Assembly: GCA_049582005.1 (NCBI GenBank)
Contig: JBAUTB010000222.1
Location: forward strand, 1 to 64,000
DNA length: 64,000 bases
From: Sivonenia sp049582005
GTDB taxonomy: Bacteria; Cyanobacteriota; Cyanobacteriia; Gloeobacterales; PMM-0068
Direction: 5' to 3'
Both the position numbers and the translations under genes were made by a program. The notes beneath the pieces were generated by a model, which did not search any database, had not been told where the DNA came from, and saw nothing but the letters and a program-made list of their open reading frames with translations. Shown here piece by piece: positions 9,315-17,951 of the stretch. Position 1 is the first letter of the stretch, and each line of letters starts with the position of its first letter.

Positions 9315-11003
9315 GTGAAGCAAACCACCCTCGAGAAACTCAAACGCTATGACTACGCAGCCATTGCTCGTCACTATCGTCAAAGGCCCTGGTTGCCTGT
9401 ATTTCGTGCCCTGCAGGTGTTCTGGTGGTTTGCAGGATTTGCACTCGGGGTATGGTTCGATTTAAAAAAAGGTCAAGAAGAACAAAATCGTCCCCGCCGG
9501 GCTATTCAGCTTCGGGAGATTATTACCAAGTTAGGCCCAGGAACCATCAAAATTGGTCAAGCGCTATCCACAAGGCCCGATCTGATTCCTGCAGCCTATA
9601 TGGAAGAATTGACCATTCTCCAAGACCAGCTGCCTCCTTTTGACAATGCGATGGCTTTTGCCTGTATCAAAGAACAGCTTGGGAAAGATCCCCAAGAAAT
9701 CTATGCTGAATTTAGTCCTGAGCCCGTAGCTGCTGCTTCTCTCGGTCAAGTTTACAAGGCCAAGCTTAAAAGTGGTGAAGTTGTCGCCGTTAAAGTGCAG
9801 CGACCCAACCTAGTACGTTCGCTCACGCTGGATCTGTTTGTTTTACGCTGGGCCGCTGGATGGATTGCGCCCTATCTTCCCTTGAACCTTGGCCATGACC
9901 TTAGCCTGATTGTGGATGAGTTTGGAAATAAGCTTTTTGAAGAGATTGACTATCAACAAGAAGGGCGTAACTGCAATCGTTTTGCAGAATATTTCAAAAA
10001 TGATTCCAGGATCTATGCGCCTAAAATTTATTGGGAATATTCTGCCCGTAGAGTACTGACCCTAGAGTGGATTGATGGTATCAAACTCAATGATATAGAT
10101 GCCATTCGCAAAGCAGGGCTGAGCACCGACAATCTAATCCGGCTTGGTGTGGAATCAGGGCTCAAGCAGCTGTTAGAATTCGGCTTCTTCCATGCAGATC
10201 CCCATCCAGGAAACCTTTTCGCCTTGCGAGATGGGCGTATGGCTTATATTGACTTCGGGATGATGGACCAATTACCTGAGTCACTCAAAGAAGGCTTAAT
10301 TGATGCCTTAGTGCATCTGCTGAATAAAGATTATGACGAGTTGGCCGAATCCTTTAAAGCACTTGGTTTCCTTGCCCCTGAAGTGGATATCAGTCCGATT
10401 GTGCCAGCTTTGGAAAGAGTCTTAGGGGATATTTTGGGAGCGAAAGTTTCTGAATTTAATATCAAGACTATTACAGACCAATTCTCTGAATTAATGTTTG
10501 ATTATCCTTTCCGAGTCCCCGCTCAGTTTGCCTTAATCATTCGTTCACTGGTCACACAAGAAGGGGTAGCCCTTTCCCTAGACCCTGAATTTAGCTTGGT
10601 CAGCATTGGTTATCCCTATGTAGCCCGTCGATTACTAACCGATGAGTCTCCTCGTCTACGGGAGCGGTTATTGAGAATCTTGTTTAAGCATGGACGCTTC
10701 CAGTGGCATCGTTTGGAGAACCTGCTGCGTATTGCTGGAGAGGGCGCCGCTGATAATGAGATAGACCTTATCCCCTCTGCCCAACTTGCCTTCCAGTATT
10801 TGACGAGCGAGGAAGGAGGATTCATCCGGGAGCAGGTCGTGAATGCCTTTACGGAAGGGGACCAGTTGCATACGCGCGAAGTTACGCGTCTATGGAAACT
10901 AATCCGTCCTCAAATTCAACCACAGCGTTTGGTCACGAGCCTCTTCACAGGAGTAGTCGATCAAGCACGTAAGCGTGTAACGGCTGCCGTTTTACCTCGA
11001 TAA
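9315..11003 (+). CDS. ABC1/UbiB-family atypical kinase (AarF-like)
   Basis: Member of the protein-kinase-like UbiB/ADCK family, which in bacteria and plastids supports isoprenoid quinone metabolism. The 562-aa protein has the family marks in order: KIGQ at 79-82 followed by STRPDL, the Ala-rich loop AAASLGQVY at 139-147 in place of the usual Gly-rich loop, the lysine in VVAVKVQRP (K160), the catalytic HADPHPGN near residue 292, and the metal-binding IDFGMM. It starts at GTG. C-terminal hydrophobic helices seem absent or weak. Another family member lies at 57060-58754. The substrate is unknown; involvement in quinone or membrane homeostasis is inferred from the family. Confidence 0.9.
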   Translation: MKQTTLEKLKRYDYAAIARHYRQRPWLPVFRALQVFWWFAGFALGVWFDLKKGQEEQNRPRRAIQLREIITKLGPGTIKIGQALSTRPDLIPAAYMEELTILQDQLPPFDNAMAFACIKEQLGKDPQEIYAEFSPEPVAAASLGQVYKAKLKSGEVVAVKVQRPNLVRSLTLDLFVLRWAAGWIAPYLPLNLGHDLSLIVDEFGNKLFEEIDYQQEGRNCNRFAEYFKNDSRIYAPKIYWEYSARRVLTLEWIDGIKLNDIDAIRKAGLSTDNLIRLGVESGLKQLLEFGFFHADPHPGNLFALRDGRMAYIDFGMMDQLPESLKEGLIDALVHLLNKDYDELAESFKALGFLAPEVDISPIVPALERVLGDILGAKVSEFNIKTITDQFSELMFDYPFRVPAQFALIIRSLVTQEGVALSLDPEFSLVSIGYPYVARRLLTDESPRLRERLLRILFKHGRFQWHRLENLLRIAGEGAADNEIDLIPSAQLAFQYLTSEEGGFIREQVVNAFTEGDQLHTREVTRLWKLIRPQIQPQRLVTSLFTGVVDQARKRVTAAVLPR

Positions 11004-11039
11004 CATATTACACTGAGGTCTAGCTTTTTCAGGCAAGCT

Positions 11040-11753
11040 ATGGTGTCCTCTAACAGGCTGGTTCAAAAATGGGCGCTATTCAGTCTTTGGGGTATTACAG
11101 TTTGGGGTCTACCTAGCTATGCCATCCCTGACAACATTCCTGCGGCTGCGGATGACCTGAATATAGAACAGGATTTAGTCCAGCGTTCGCCCGTCCTCAA
11201 ACGCTGGCTGGATAACCCACCCAATGTCCTCAGCGAGATAGACAATAGCCCAGCTTTTCCTACCAAGTTCAAAGTGGGGGTGGCGAATGTGACTTCGCGG
11301 GATAACGACTATGAACTGGTGCTGGGCATAGAAGACCTATTCCTGGGGAAAAGTCGATTTACGGCGAGTGGAGAATATCACCAATCTTTGAATCAAAACA
11401 CCCATAACACCAATCTCTGGGGAGGAAATGTCCGCTATTACCTTCTGCCCCTGGGAGCCTATGTAAATTTGGCCCCCCAAGTAGGCTATACTTCCCTCCG
11501 CTTAGAGGGCGTAGAATTCCAAGGCCCTGAACTAGGGGGCAAACTGGTATTTGCCCTAGCCCAAACCGCTGATGTGACCCTGACAGAAAGCGTTATTTTG
11601 CCTTCGCAAGGGCTGACGGTAGGCCGGACCCAACTTTCCTTTGGTTATGCCTTGAGTCCTACGATACGGGTCAGTGCGGATATTGACTTTATCAATGCTC
11701 CGACTCGTCAAGATACTAGCTTTGGCATCAACTTTGAATTTACTTCCTACTAA
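11040..11753 (+). CDS. Exported beta-barrel-like protein, unrecognised family
   Basis: A 237-aa protein with a signal peptide (hydrophobic segment around residues 10-26, probable cleavage after PSYA). The mature part has alternating polar/hydrophobic strands, for example FKVGVANV, YELVLGIEDL, LWGGNVRYYL, VTLTESVI and TQLSFGYAL, and ends in FEFTSY with a terminal aromatic residue. This pattern is typical of outer-membrane beta-barrels or porin-like proteins. It follows the ABC1 kinase gene by 36 bp and probably shares its transcript. No specific family was recognised. Confidence 0.6.
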   Translation: MVSSNRLVQKWALFSLWGITVWGLPSYAIPDNIPAAADDLNIEQDLVQRSPVLKRWLDNPPNVLSEIDNSPAFPTKFKVGVANVTSRDNDYELVLGIEDLFLGKSRFTASGEYHQSLNQNTHNTNLWGGNVRYYLLPLGAYVNLAPQVGYTSLRLEGVEFQGPELGGKLVFALAQTADVTLTESVILPSQGLTVGRTQLSFGYALSPTIRVSADIDFINAPTRQDTSFGINFEFTSY

Positions 11754-11768
11754 GTTTTTAACAAAGTC

Positions 11769-13364
11769 TTAGTGCTCCGAAGGAATACTCTGCTCCCCGG
11801 ATGGCCTACCCAAGAAAAACACCAGGGGCAGTGAGCCAATAAACATGATGCCCACCACTCGAAAGATATCCTCAAACGAGAGGATAGCAGCCTGGGTGTT
11901 GATCAGTTGGTCAATTAGCTTGAGGGCTTGAGTGTGAGACATGGCTAGGTCTATGCCCTGAGTGAAAAGTGCCCCACTCAGTTGGTCGAGACGCTGTGTC
12001 GTGGCATGGTTATACAGGCTCACGCTCTCGACTAAGATAGTCCGATGGAAAGCTTCCCTTTGCGCCAGTAGGGTCGTCAGCAGGGCAATCCCGATGCTGC
12101 CGCCGAGCTGACGTGTCAAGTTATATAGCCCCGAACCCGCTGATATAAACTCCTTAGGCAAAGGGCCAAGGGTCGCCAGACTAAGGGGTAGAAACATCAT
12201 CACGGTTCCTGCCCCACGCCAAATGAGCGGCCAAAACAATTCTTCAGTGCCTGTTTGGGGATTCAGATGGGTGAGAGAAAACATCACAGCCACTGTAATT
12301 AGACCCCCTGTAAGAATGAGAAATCGAGGATCAAACCAGCGAGTGGCCTTGCCCATCAAAACCATCATGGCTGCTGAGGTCAGCGCCCCTGGCAGCAGTA
12401 ATAGGCCCGTCTGCATCGCTGTGAAGTGCAATACGCTCTGGGTAAAGATCGGTACGGCGAACAGTGCTCCGTAGATACCCATCCCTAGCACCATCGAATA
12501 GATGCTTCCCGCTGCCAGAGAGGGAAAACGCAGTATGCGCAGATCCACCGCCGGATGCTCCGTAGTTAGCTCCCGCCAAATGAATAGACTAAGACCGCCA
12601 ATGCCGATGACGGCCATAGCCACAATGAAAGAAGAGGAAAACCAATCGTCTTTCTGTCCTTCTTCCAACATCGTTTGTAAACCAGCTAGGCCCACGATGA
12701 GCAAGAAGATACCCAGCCAATCTACGGTTCGGTTCCGGTATGCAGCAGCAGGTTTCGGTAGGAAGATCCAGGCCATCACCACGGCCAAGATGCCGAAGGG
12801 AATATTGATAAAGAAGATCCAGCGCCAGCCAAGGGTATCCGTAAGGTAACCACCAAGCGTAGGACCGATGGCTGGTCCAGCAATGACTCCGACGCCAAAG
12901 AGGGCCTGGGCAACGCCTTGTTCCTCTCGCGGAAAGGTTTCAAACAGAATGGCTTGGGCTTTGGCTAAAAGTCCACCCCCGCCCAACCCCTGTAGAATGC
13001 GGGCAAAGATCAGCATGGGTAGGTTGACCGACAAGCCACAAAGTACCGAGGCAAGGGTAAAGGCAATCAGGGAAAAAATGAAGTAGGTCTTGCGCCCAAA
13101 GTAATCGCCTAACCAAGCCGATAAGGGAATGATGATCACATTGGCGATGGCATAACCGGTTATCACCCAGCCGATTTCTGAAAGGGTGGCACCGAGGCTA
13201 CCTTGCATATCGATCAGGGCAACATTGACGATACTGGTGTCTATAACTTCCAGAATCGCTCCCAGGGAAACGGTGAGGGCAATCGCCCATTTGAGCCAAC
13301 TGTTGCGAGGAGAATCTACCGAATCAGTGATAACAGCAACAGGGCGTTCAATGGCCCGTGTCAT
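11769..13364 (-). CDS. DHA2-family MFS drug efflux transporter (EmrB/QacA type)
   Basis: Predicted 14-helix proton-drug antiporter of 531 aa. Motif A appears as WLGDYFGRK after helix 2 and motif C (antiporter signature) as GVIAGPAIGPTLGG in helix 5; DTSIVNVAL in helix 1 is typical of EmrB. It exports hydrophobic or amphipathic compounds across the inner membrane. No EmrA-type adaptor gene is adjacent, so it may act alone or with a distant partner. The start codon lies inside the end of the upstream tetR gene (17-base overlap), which indicates translational coupling and joint control. Confidence 0.9.
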   Translation of the reverse strand: MTRAIERPVAVITDSVDSPRNSWLKWAIALTVSLGAILEVIDTSIVNVALIDMQGSLGATLSEIGWVITGYAIANVIIIPLSAWLGDYFGRKTYFIFSLIAFTLASVLCGLSVNLPMLIFARILQGLGGGGLLAKAQAILFETFPREEQGVAQALFGVGVIAGPAIGPTLGGYLTDTLGWRWIFFINIPFGILAVVMAWIFLPKPAAAYRNRTVDWLGIFLLIVGLAGLQTMLEEGQKDDWFSSSFIVAMAVIGIGGLSLFIWRELTTEHPAVDLRILRFPSLAAGSIYSMVLGMGIYGALFAVPIFTQSVLHFTAMQTGLLLLPGALTSAAMMVLMGKATRWFDPRFLILTGGLITVAVMFSLTHLNPQTGTEELFWPLIWRGAGTVMMFLPLSLATLGPLPKEFISAGSGLYNLTRQLGGSIGIALLTTLLAQREAFHRTILVESVSLYNHATTQRLDQLSGALFTQGIDLAMSHTQALKLIDQLINTQAAILSFEDIFRVVGIMFIGSLPLVFFLGRPSGEQSIPSEH

Positions 13365-13995
13365 GTGAAAATTCCTGTACCGAGGGAGTAGGGTTTGTCA
13401 TGATGCCGCACACAAAAATATCGACACAGCTATCGAGGTAGTGCTCCGCGTCATATTCCAGCATGCTTACGTGCCGTCGGAGCATTCCTGCGAGTAGCAT
13501 GCCCGTAAAAATATCAATAGCAGCGACAGGATCTAGTTCAGCCCGCACGTTACCCTGACGTTGGGCATTCTGTATATAAGCTGTTAGTCTTTCACGCAGA
13601 GGCTGGATGGCCTCACGCAGGATCTGGCGAGCTTCTTCTGGATACCTGCGGGCCTCACCGATGAGGGTTCGGGTTAGGGCTTCATGTTCTTCTAGCGTCC
13701 GGTTGTAGAGATGGGCGTAGTGAACCAGGTCTGTACGCAGATCTTGGGTCCACTCCTGTTGATTGGCAAGGCTCTCCGCCTGCAGCGCAAAAGCCTGTGA
13801 GATAACAGCACCTAGCAATTGGTTTTTGCTAGAGAAGTGGCGAAAGACGGTTACCTCGTTCACGCTAGCAACCCGGGCAATTTCTCTAGTGGTAGCACCC
13901 TGAAAACCGTCACGAGCAAAGACTTCAGTCGCTGCTTCCAAAAGGCGCTGGCGGGTATTTTTGCTAGAGCCTGAATGAATGTTCATTGTCGTCAT
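13348..13995 (-). CDS. TetR/AcrR-family transcriptional regulator
   Basis: Repressor-type regulator of 215 aa with an N-terminal helix-turn-helix domain (residues 10-60, including RQRLLEAATEVFARDGF and the recognition helix EVTVFRHFSSKNQLL) and a variable ligand-binding domain. It is the first gene of a two-gene operon with the DHA2 efflux pump, the usual arrangement in which the regulator senses the pump's substrate. Two related palindromes sit directly upstream (13998-14009 and 14046-14057). The start at 13995 is an ATG; a second ATG four codons in (13986) is also possible. Confidence 0.9.
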   Translation of the reverse strand: MTTMNIHSGSSKNTRQRLLEAATEVFARDGFQGATTREIARVASVNEVTVFRHFSSKNQLLGAVISQAFALQAESLANQQEWTQDLRTDLVHYAHLYNRTLEEHEALTRTLIGEARRYPEEARQILREAIQPLRERLTAYIQNAQRQGNVRAELDPVAAIDIFTGMLLAGMLRRHVSMLEYDAEHYLDSCVDIFVCGIMTNPTPSVQEFSHDTGH

Positions 13996-13997
13996 GC

Positions 13998-14057
13998 AAG
14001 TGCTTACTTACATTTATAAGGATAAGCGGCACCCGTAAATTATGCAAGTACGTACAT
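13998..14057. promoter_or_regulatory. Twin operator, probably for the TetR regulator
   Basis: Two 12-bp near-palindromes, AAGTGCTTACTT at 13998-14009 and AAGTACGTACAT at 14046-14057, agree at 9 of 12 positions. Both are variants of AAGTACGTACTT and are 48 bases apart, start to start. Each is preceded by TGC (TGCAAGT in both copies). The position right upstream of tetR fits autoregulation by a dimer pair. Confidence 0.5.
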
Positions 14058-14146
14058 ATCTATAAAGGTGGTATGCGGCAATGATTCCTTATTTTTGTTG
14101 ATCAGAATTATCCATGCCCACGACTCGTACTACCTGGGTAGTGTTC

Positions 14147-14596
14147 CTACCTTAAGAGATAACGTCCCATCGCTTTTAAATAGACCGAAACAGGGAACTG
14201 ATAATAATTGCATATAATGCTGCCTACTAAAAACAGATGTAATAAGAACGTCAAACCAGTCCAAAAGATGGGAAACCAAGCCCAGGCTGTATTTGGTATC
14301 GATGGAACACAATAGGTTGTTATGCCAACAATGAAAGGAGGGAATAAAATTAAACTTATTCCAGCGAACCAATCGGCCTTTCCCAATTCCGTTCCCTTAG
14401 GATATACTCCCCGCCAGGTGTGACCCTTCCATTGCCACGTTAAGGGATGAGAACTATCTATTACGGTCAAGGTTTTTTGACTGGAATCCACGGTGAAGAT
14501 ATGTTTGCATTGAACACAGGATAAGGTTTCCATTAAAGCCATGGGAGCAAGCTTTCCAAAGCGACAAATCGGGCAATATTCACTATCTAAAATCAT
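14147..14596 (-). CDS. Small membrane protein with zinc ribbon
   Basis: 149 aa. The N terminus has a four-cysteine zinc ribbon (C8, C11, C27, C30), followed by about 40 polar residues with a WKGxxWRGVYP stretch. Two predicted membrane helices follow, near residues 80-97 and 105-125. No function can be assigned. It is a single gene, divergent from rimM and tail-to-head with the tetR promoter region. Confidence 0.6.
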   Translation of the reverse strand: MILDSEYCPICRFGKLAPMALMETLSCVQCKHIFTVDSSQKTLTVIDSSHPLTWQWKGHTWRGVYPKGTELGKADWFAGISLILFPPFIVGITTYCVPSIPNTAWAWFPIFWTGLTFLLHLFLVGSIICNYYQFPVSVYLKAMGRYLLR

Positions 14597-14743
14597 GGAT
14601 TCCTCTACCTACTAGAAATGTCAGAGTAAAGTCGTAGGAAGCTTGCTGGTATATTTTGTCTAGGACAGCACCCAGATCTTATACGTCTGCCCTACTCTTT
14701 ACGAATACCTTTGTGATTGCTTTAGGCTTGGGCTACTTTGAAC

Positions 14744-15289
14744 ATGACAGAAGAAACATGGTGGTTAATCGGGACGATAGTGGGTAGCCACGGACTCAAA
14801 GGTGAATTGAAGGTATTGCCAGAAACTGATTTCCCAGAACGTTTAACAGAAGCGGGTCCCCGCAGGTTGCAAGGACCGGATGGGCAACATCGGGAGGTCT
14901 ATCTCTTATCAGGTCGCTATCATGCCAGTAAAAAGCAGTATTTGGTCCAACTGAAGGGCGTAGATGACTCTGATGCGGCAGAAGCCTTACGTGGTTGGCA
15001 TCTCGTTGTTTCTAGCGAAGAGCGGCTTGTGCTTGCGACCGATGAATTTCATGTTATGGATCTGATTGGGCTCATGGCCTATCGACAGGATACGGGTGCG
15101 ATCCTAGGGCCTGTGGTGGATATGAATACCTTTGGCAACGACATTCTGGTTATTCAAACGCCCAAACAAGAGCTGATGGTTCCCTTTGTAAAAGCCCTCG
15201 TCCCCGTGGTAGACCTGGAACATAAACGGCTTGAAATCAATCCCATTCCAGGACTATTGGACGAGCTGCTAGAGGATCCAGCGTCATAG
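14744..15289 (+). CDS. rimM: Ribosome maturation factor RimM
   Basis: 16S rRNA processing factor that binds S19 during assembly of the 30S head. The 181-aa protein begins with the RimM hallmark IGTIVGSHGLKGELKV and has the C-terminal PRC-barrel domain (EFHVMDLIGL, LGPVVDMNTFGNDIL, VPFVKALVP). ATG 14744 is preferred; an in-frame TTG two codons upstream (14738) is the alternative. The last 53 bases overlap the 3' end of convergent rluD. Confidence 0.95.
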   Translation: MTEETWWLIGTIVGSHGLKGELKVLPETDFPERLTEAGPRRLQGPDGQHREVYLLSGRYHASKKQYLVQLKGVDDSDAAEALRGWHLVVSSEERLVLATDEFHVMDLIGLMAYRQDTGAILGPVVDMNTFGNDILVIQTPKQELMVPFVKALVPVVDLEHKRLEINPIPGLLDELLEDPAS

Positions 15290-16211
15290 CTTGGCCTCTT
15301 AAGTACCGCAGGAGCTTAAGCCAATTGTCTGGGAGAGGGGCCGTACAACTTATTCTTTCTTGGCTAACGGGATGGGTGAACTGCAAGCGATAGGCATGGA
15401 GTACCTGCCCTTGAAAGTTGACCTTGGGCAGTTTCCCCTGTCCATACAGAGGGTCCGCTACGATCGGGTGGCCCATGTGGAAGCTATGGACTCTGATTTG
15501 ATGGGTGCGGCCCGTCTCTAGGCGAAATCCAATCAGGGTATAGTTGCCCATGCGTTCCAGGACTTTCCAATGGGTGCGGGCAGGACGGCCATTTTCTACC
15601 ACCGCCATTTTTTTTCGCTGGACCGGATGGCGGCCAATAGGAGCATCTACTACTCCCATTAGTGTTTTGGGAGCGCCCCAGACAATGCCTAAGTACTCTC
15701 TTTGTGCCGTTTTAGCCTGGATCTGAGCCTGTAGACTTTGATGGGCTAAGTCGGTCTTAGCAACGACCAGAACGCCACTGGTGTCTTTGTCCAATCGGTG
15801 AACAATACCGGGACGTTCTACACCGTTAATCCCTGATAAATCAGAACAATGGGCGAGTAGGGCATGAACCAAAGTGCCACTGCTATGTCCTGGAGCCGGA
15901 TGAACGACCATCCCGACGGGTTTATTGAGGACAATTAACTGTTCGTCTTCATAGAGGATGTCCAGGATAGCGGCTTCACCCTCACTAGGAGAGAGGTCTA
16001 GGGCCACGGGGGCAGGGACTTGAACGGAAACCTCATCTCCAGATTTGATCGGACTTTTGCATACACAGGGATGTTGATTGAGTAACACCTGTCCTTGATC
16101 GATCAACTTTTGCAGACGAGAACGAGACAAATCGGGCAGTTGGGCTGCCAACCATCGGTCTAACCGCTGCTCCGAGGGGTCTGGCGGAACTATCAATTGG
16201 TGGGTATGCAT
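15237..16211 (-). CDS. rluD: 23S rRNA pseudouridine synthase, RluD/RluA family
   Basis: Isomerises uridines in structured rRNA. The 324-aa protein has an N-terminal S4 RNA-binding domain (residues 13-60, QRLDRWLAAQLP) and the RluA-type catalytic domain with the aspartate in HRLDKDTSGVLVV. The TGRTHQIRVH motif confirms the family. The C-terminal extension of about 20 residues overlaps rimM antisense. Which uridines it modifies cannot be told from the sequence; RluD is the best match by length and S4 domain. Confidence 0.9.
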   Translation of the reverse strand: MHTHQLIVPPDPSEQRLDRWLAAQLPDLSRSRLQKLIDQGQVLLNQHPCVCKSPIKSGDEVSVQVPAPVALDLSPSEGEAAILDILYEDEQLIVLNKPVGMVVHPAPGHSSGTLVHALLAHCSDLSGINGVERPGIVHRLDKDTSGVLVVAKTDLAHQSLQAQIQAKTAQREYLGIVWGAPKTLMGVVDAPIGRHPVQRKKMAVVENGRPARTHWKVLERMGNYTLIGFRLETGRTHQIRVHSFHMGHPIVADPLYGQGKLPKVNFQGQVLHAYRLQFTHPVSQERISCTAPLPDNWLKLLRYLRGQAMTLDPLAARPIVLEWD

Positions 16212-16232
16212 AGGAGTTACTTCGTTATCTTG

Positions 16233-17033
16233 CTATTTGGATTCGGGCAGGAAATTTTTCAAGAGTTTACTTACCCGATCACTATTCTTTTGATCGCCTT
16301 TGTCCTCAAAGAGGCTTTGGGCACTTTTGAGCTCAATTTCCGCTTGCTTCATCAGCGCTAGCCCCAGGTTATAGCGGGTGATTGGGTCTTTTGGGTCTAG
16401 CTTGACACCCTGTTCTGCCGCCCGGATCGCTTCTTGATAACGTTTGGCGGCAATCAGAGCACCTGCCAAATTACCCAGAGGTTCTACTTCCTTGGGGGTG
16501 AAGGATACCGCTTTCTGGAAAGAGTCAATTGCGTCTTCTAAGCGATTCTGGCTAAAGTAAATTTTCCCGACATTGTTGTAGGCAAAGCCTAGCTTAGGGT
16601 CCAACTCTAAAGCCTTATTAAAAGCTTCTAGGGCCTCTGGAGTCTTGTTCTGTAGACGTAGGGCTTCACCGAGATTGTTATAGATTTTTGCGATGCGCGG
16701 ATTATCTCCTGCTGGCACATTCTGGATAGCCTTACGGTAGCTGGAAACAGCTCCTTCATAATCTCCCTGTCTTTTGAGTGCAATCCCCAGATTATTCAGG
16801 GCTGTAGCATCGTCTGGCCTGAGTCTAAGATATTCACGATATAAGCGGGCCTGCCGGGCAGGGTCTTGGGCTTTGACCGCATCTTGAAATAGGCTATCCT
16901 CTGGGCTAGCTGCCGGATTCGTGGGATTCTCAGCCTGGGCCAAAAGGGGTGGTTGCATGACCAGACAGGCTGTACCAAGCCATAATCCGAGCAAGGTCTG
17001 CTGCATGGGTGAATTTTTGAGTATATTCTTCAT
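16233..17033 (-). CDS. Exported TPR-repeat protein
   Basis: 266 aa with a signal peptide (hydrophobic stretch 14-30, cleavage probably after LAQA). About five tetratricopeptide repeats follow between residues 60 and 240, recognisable by ALNNLGIALKRQGDYEGAVSSY, YNNLGEALRLQ, FAYNNVGKIYFSQ, PLGNLAGALIAA and ITRYNLGLAL. TPR solenoids serve as protein-protein scaffolds; here the location is periplasm or thylakoid/cytoplasmic membrane surface. It lies 21 bp upstream of rluD on the same strand, divergent from the DUF2993-like gene. Confidence 0.8.
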   Translation of the reverse strand: MKNILKNSPMQQTLLGLWLGTACLVMQPPLLAQAENPTNPAASPEDSLFQDAVKAQDPARQARLYREYLRLRPDDATALNNLGIALKRQGDYEGAVSSYRKAIQNVPAGDNPRIAKIYNNLGEALRLQNKTPEALEAFNKALELDPKLGFAYNNVGKIYFSQNRLEDAIDSFQKAVSFTPKEVEPLGNLAGALIAAKRYQEAIRAAEQGVKLDPKDPITRYNLGLALMKQAEIELKSAQSLFEDKGDQKNSDRVSKLLKNFLPESK

Positions 17034-17104
17034 AAGATAGAAAGTAGTGGAACGTGCAGTATTACTCTAGCGTCAATGCTATTGGGTTCTTACCTCAAAC
17101 TGCT

Positions 17105-17872
17105 ATGCAAAAGGTTCCCGTTTGGACGTTAACTATCTTGCTATCCTTGCTCTTGTCTTCTCTTGCGCCCTCTGCCAAAGCCCAATGGGTTGGTCCTTTG
17201 CTCACGCCTCTGCTCAAAACATGGATCATGCAACAGGTGACTCGTGCAGACAATTTGGATATCAAACTCCAAGGAACGGACCAGGAACTTCTAGGAGGGC
17301 TGATTCCTCAAATTAATATCAGTGCTGATAACGTGGTCTATCAAGGGATACAGGCTCGTTCGGTCAATTTGGTGGGCCGCTCTGTACAGCTAGATCTGGC
17401 CCAGGCCCTTAAAGGAGGTGGGGTCAAACTCAAGAGTCCAGTTCACGCAGACTTGGCGATCACGATGGCAGAACCGGATCTAAATCGCTACTTGACTTCT
17501 CCCCAATTTCAAAAGCAGTTTGCTAACCTCAGGTTCCCAATGCCTGGTTTTGCCGGATCTGCGTCTTCGTTACCCCTTTCGCTCAATCAACCCCAACTAA
17601 CTTTCCTAGACCAGGGACGGGTCCAGGTAACGGCTGCCCTCAAGCCTGAGCAGGGACCATCACTCCCGGTACAAATTACCACAGGGCTCGACCTTCTGAA
17701 TAACAATACTCTGCAATTGAATAATCCAGAGTTGAAGTCCAGTGGTCAAGTGCTCCCCAATGAGCTACTCCAAAATCTCAAGATTGATCTGGGACAAGAC
17801 ACTCAGATTAAATCGCTGGATATCCGTAAAGGCTTGATGCAGCTAAGTGGTATTTTTACCATTCGCCCCTGA
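17105..17872 (+). CDS. DUF2993 (LmeA-like) exported protein
   Basis: 255 aa from ATG 17105, which gives a clean signal peptide (LTILLSLLLSSLAPSAKA); an in-frame GTG at 17054 would extend it by 17 residues. The body matches the layout of cyanobacterial DUF2993 proteins: a basic amphipathic N-terminal part, then strands such as VNLVGRSVQLDLAQAL and a LNRYLTSPQFQ segment, ending in a repeated beta pattern. The family resembles lipid-binding tubular proteins of the BPI/LmeA kind. Function in this organism is unknown; envelope lipid handling is an inference. Confidence 0.65.
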   Translation: MQKVPVWTLTILLSLLLSSLAPSAKAQWVGPLLTPLLKTWIMQQVTRADNLDIKLQGTDQELLGGLIPQINISADNVVYQGIQARSVNLVGRSVQLDLAQALKGGGVKLKSPVHADLAITMAEPDLNRYLTSPQFQKQFANLRFPMPGFAGSASSLPLSLNQPQLTFLDQGRVQVTAALKPEQGPSLPVQITTGLDLLNNNTLQLNNPELKSSGQVLPNELLQNLKIDLGQDTQIKSLDIRKGLMQLSGIFTIRP

Positions 17873-17951
17873 CCGATATCATCAGAGTCGTGATTAGGGT
17901 AGTTTTAGTTATGTCTGATCTTGCTTATTTATTTCTTAGAGGACTTCTTTC

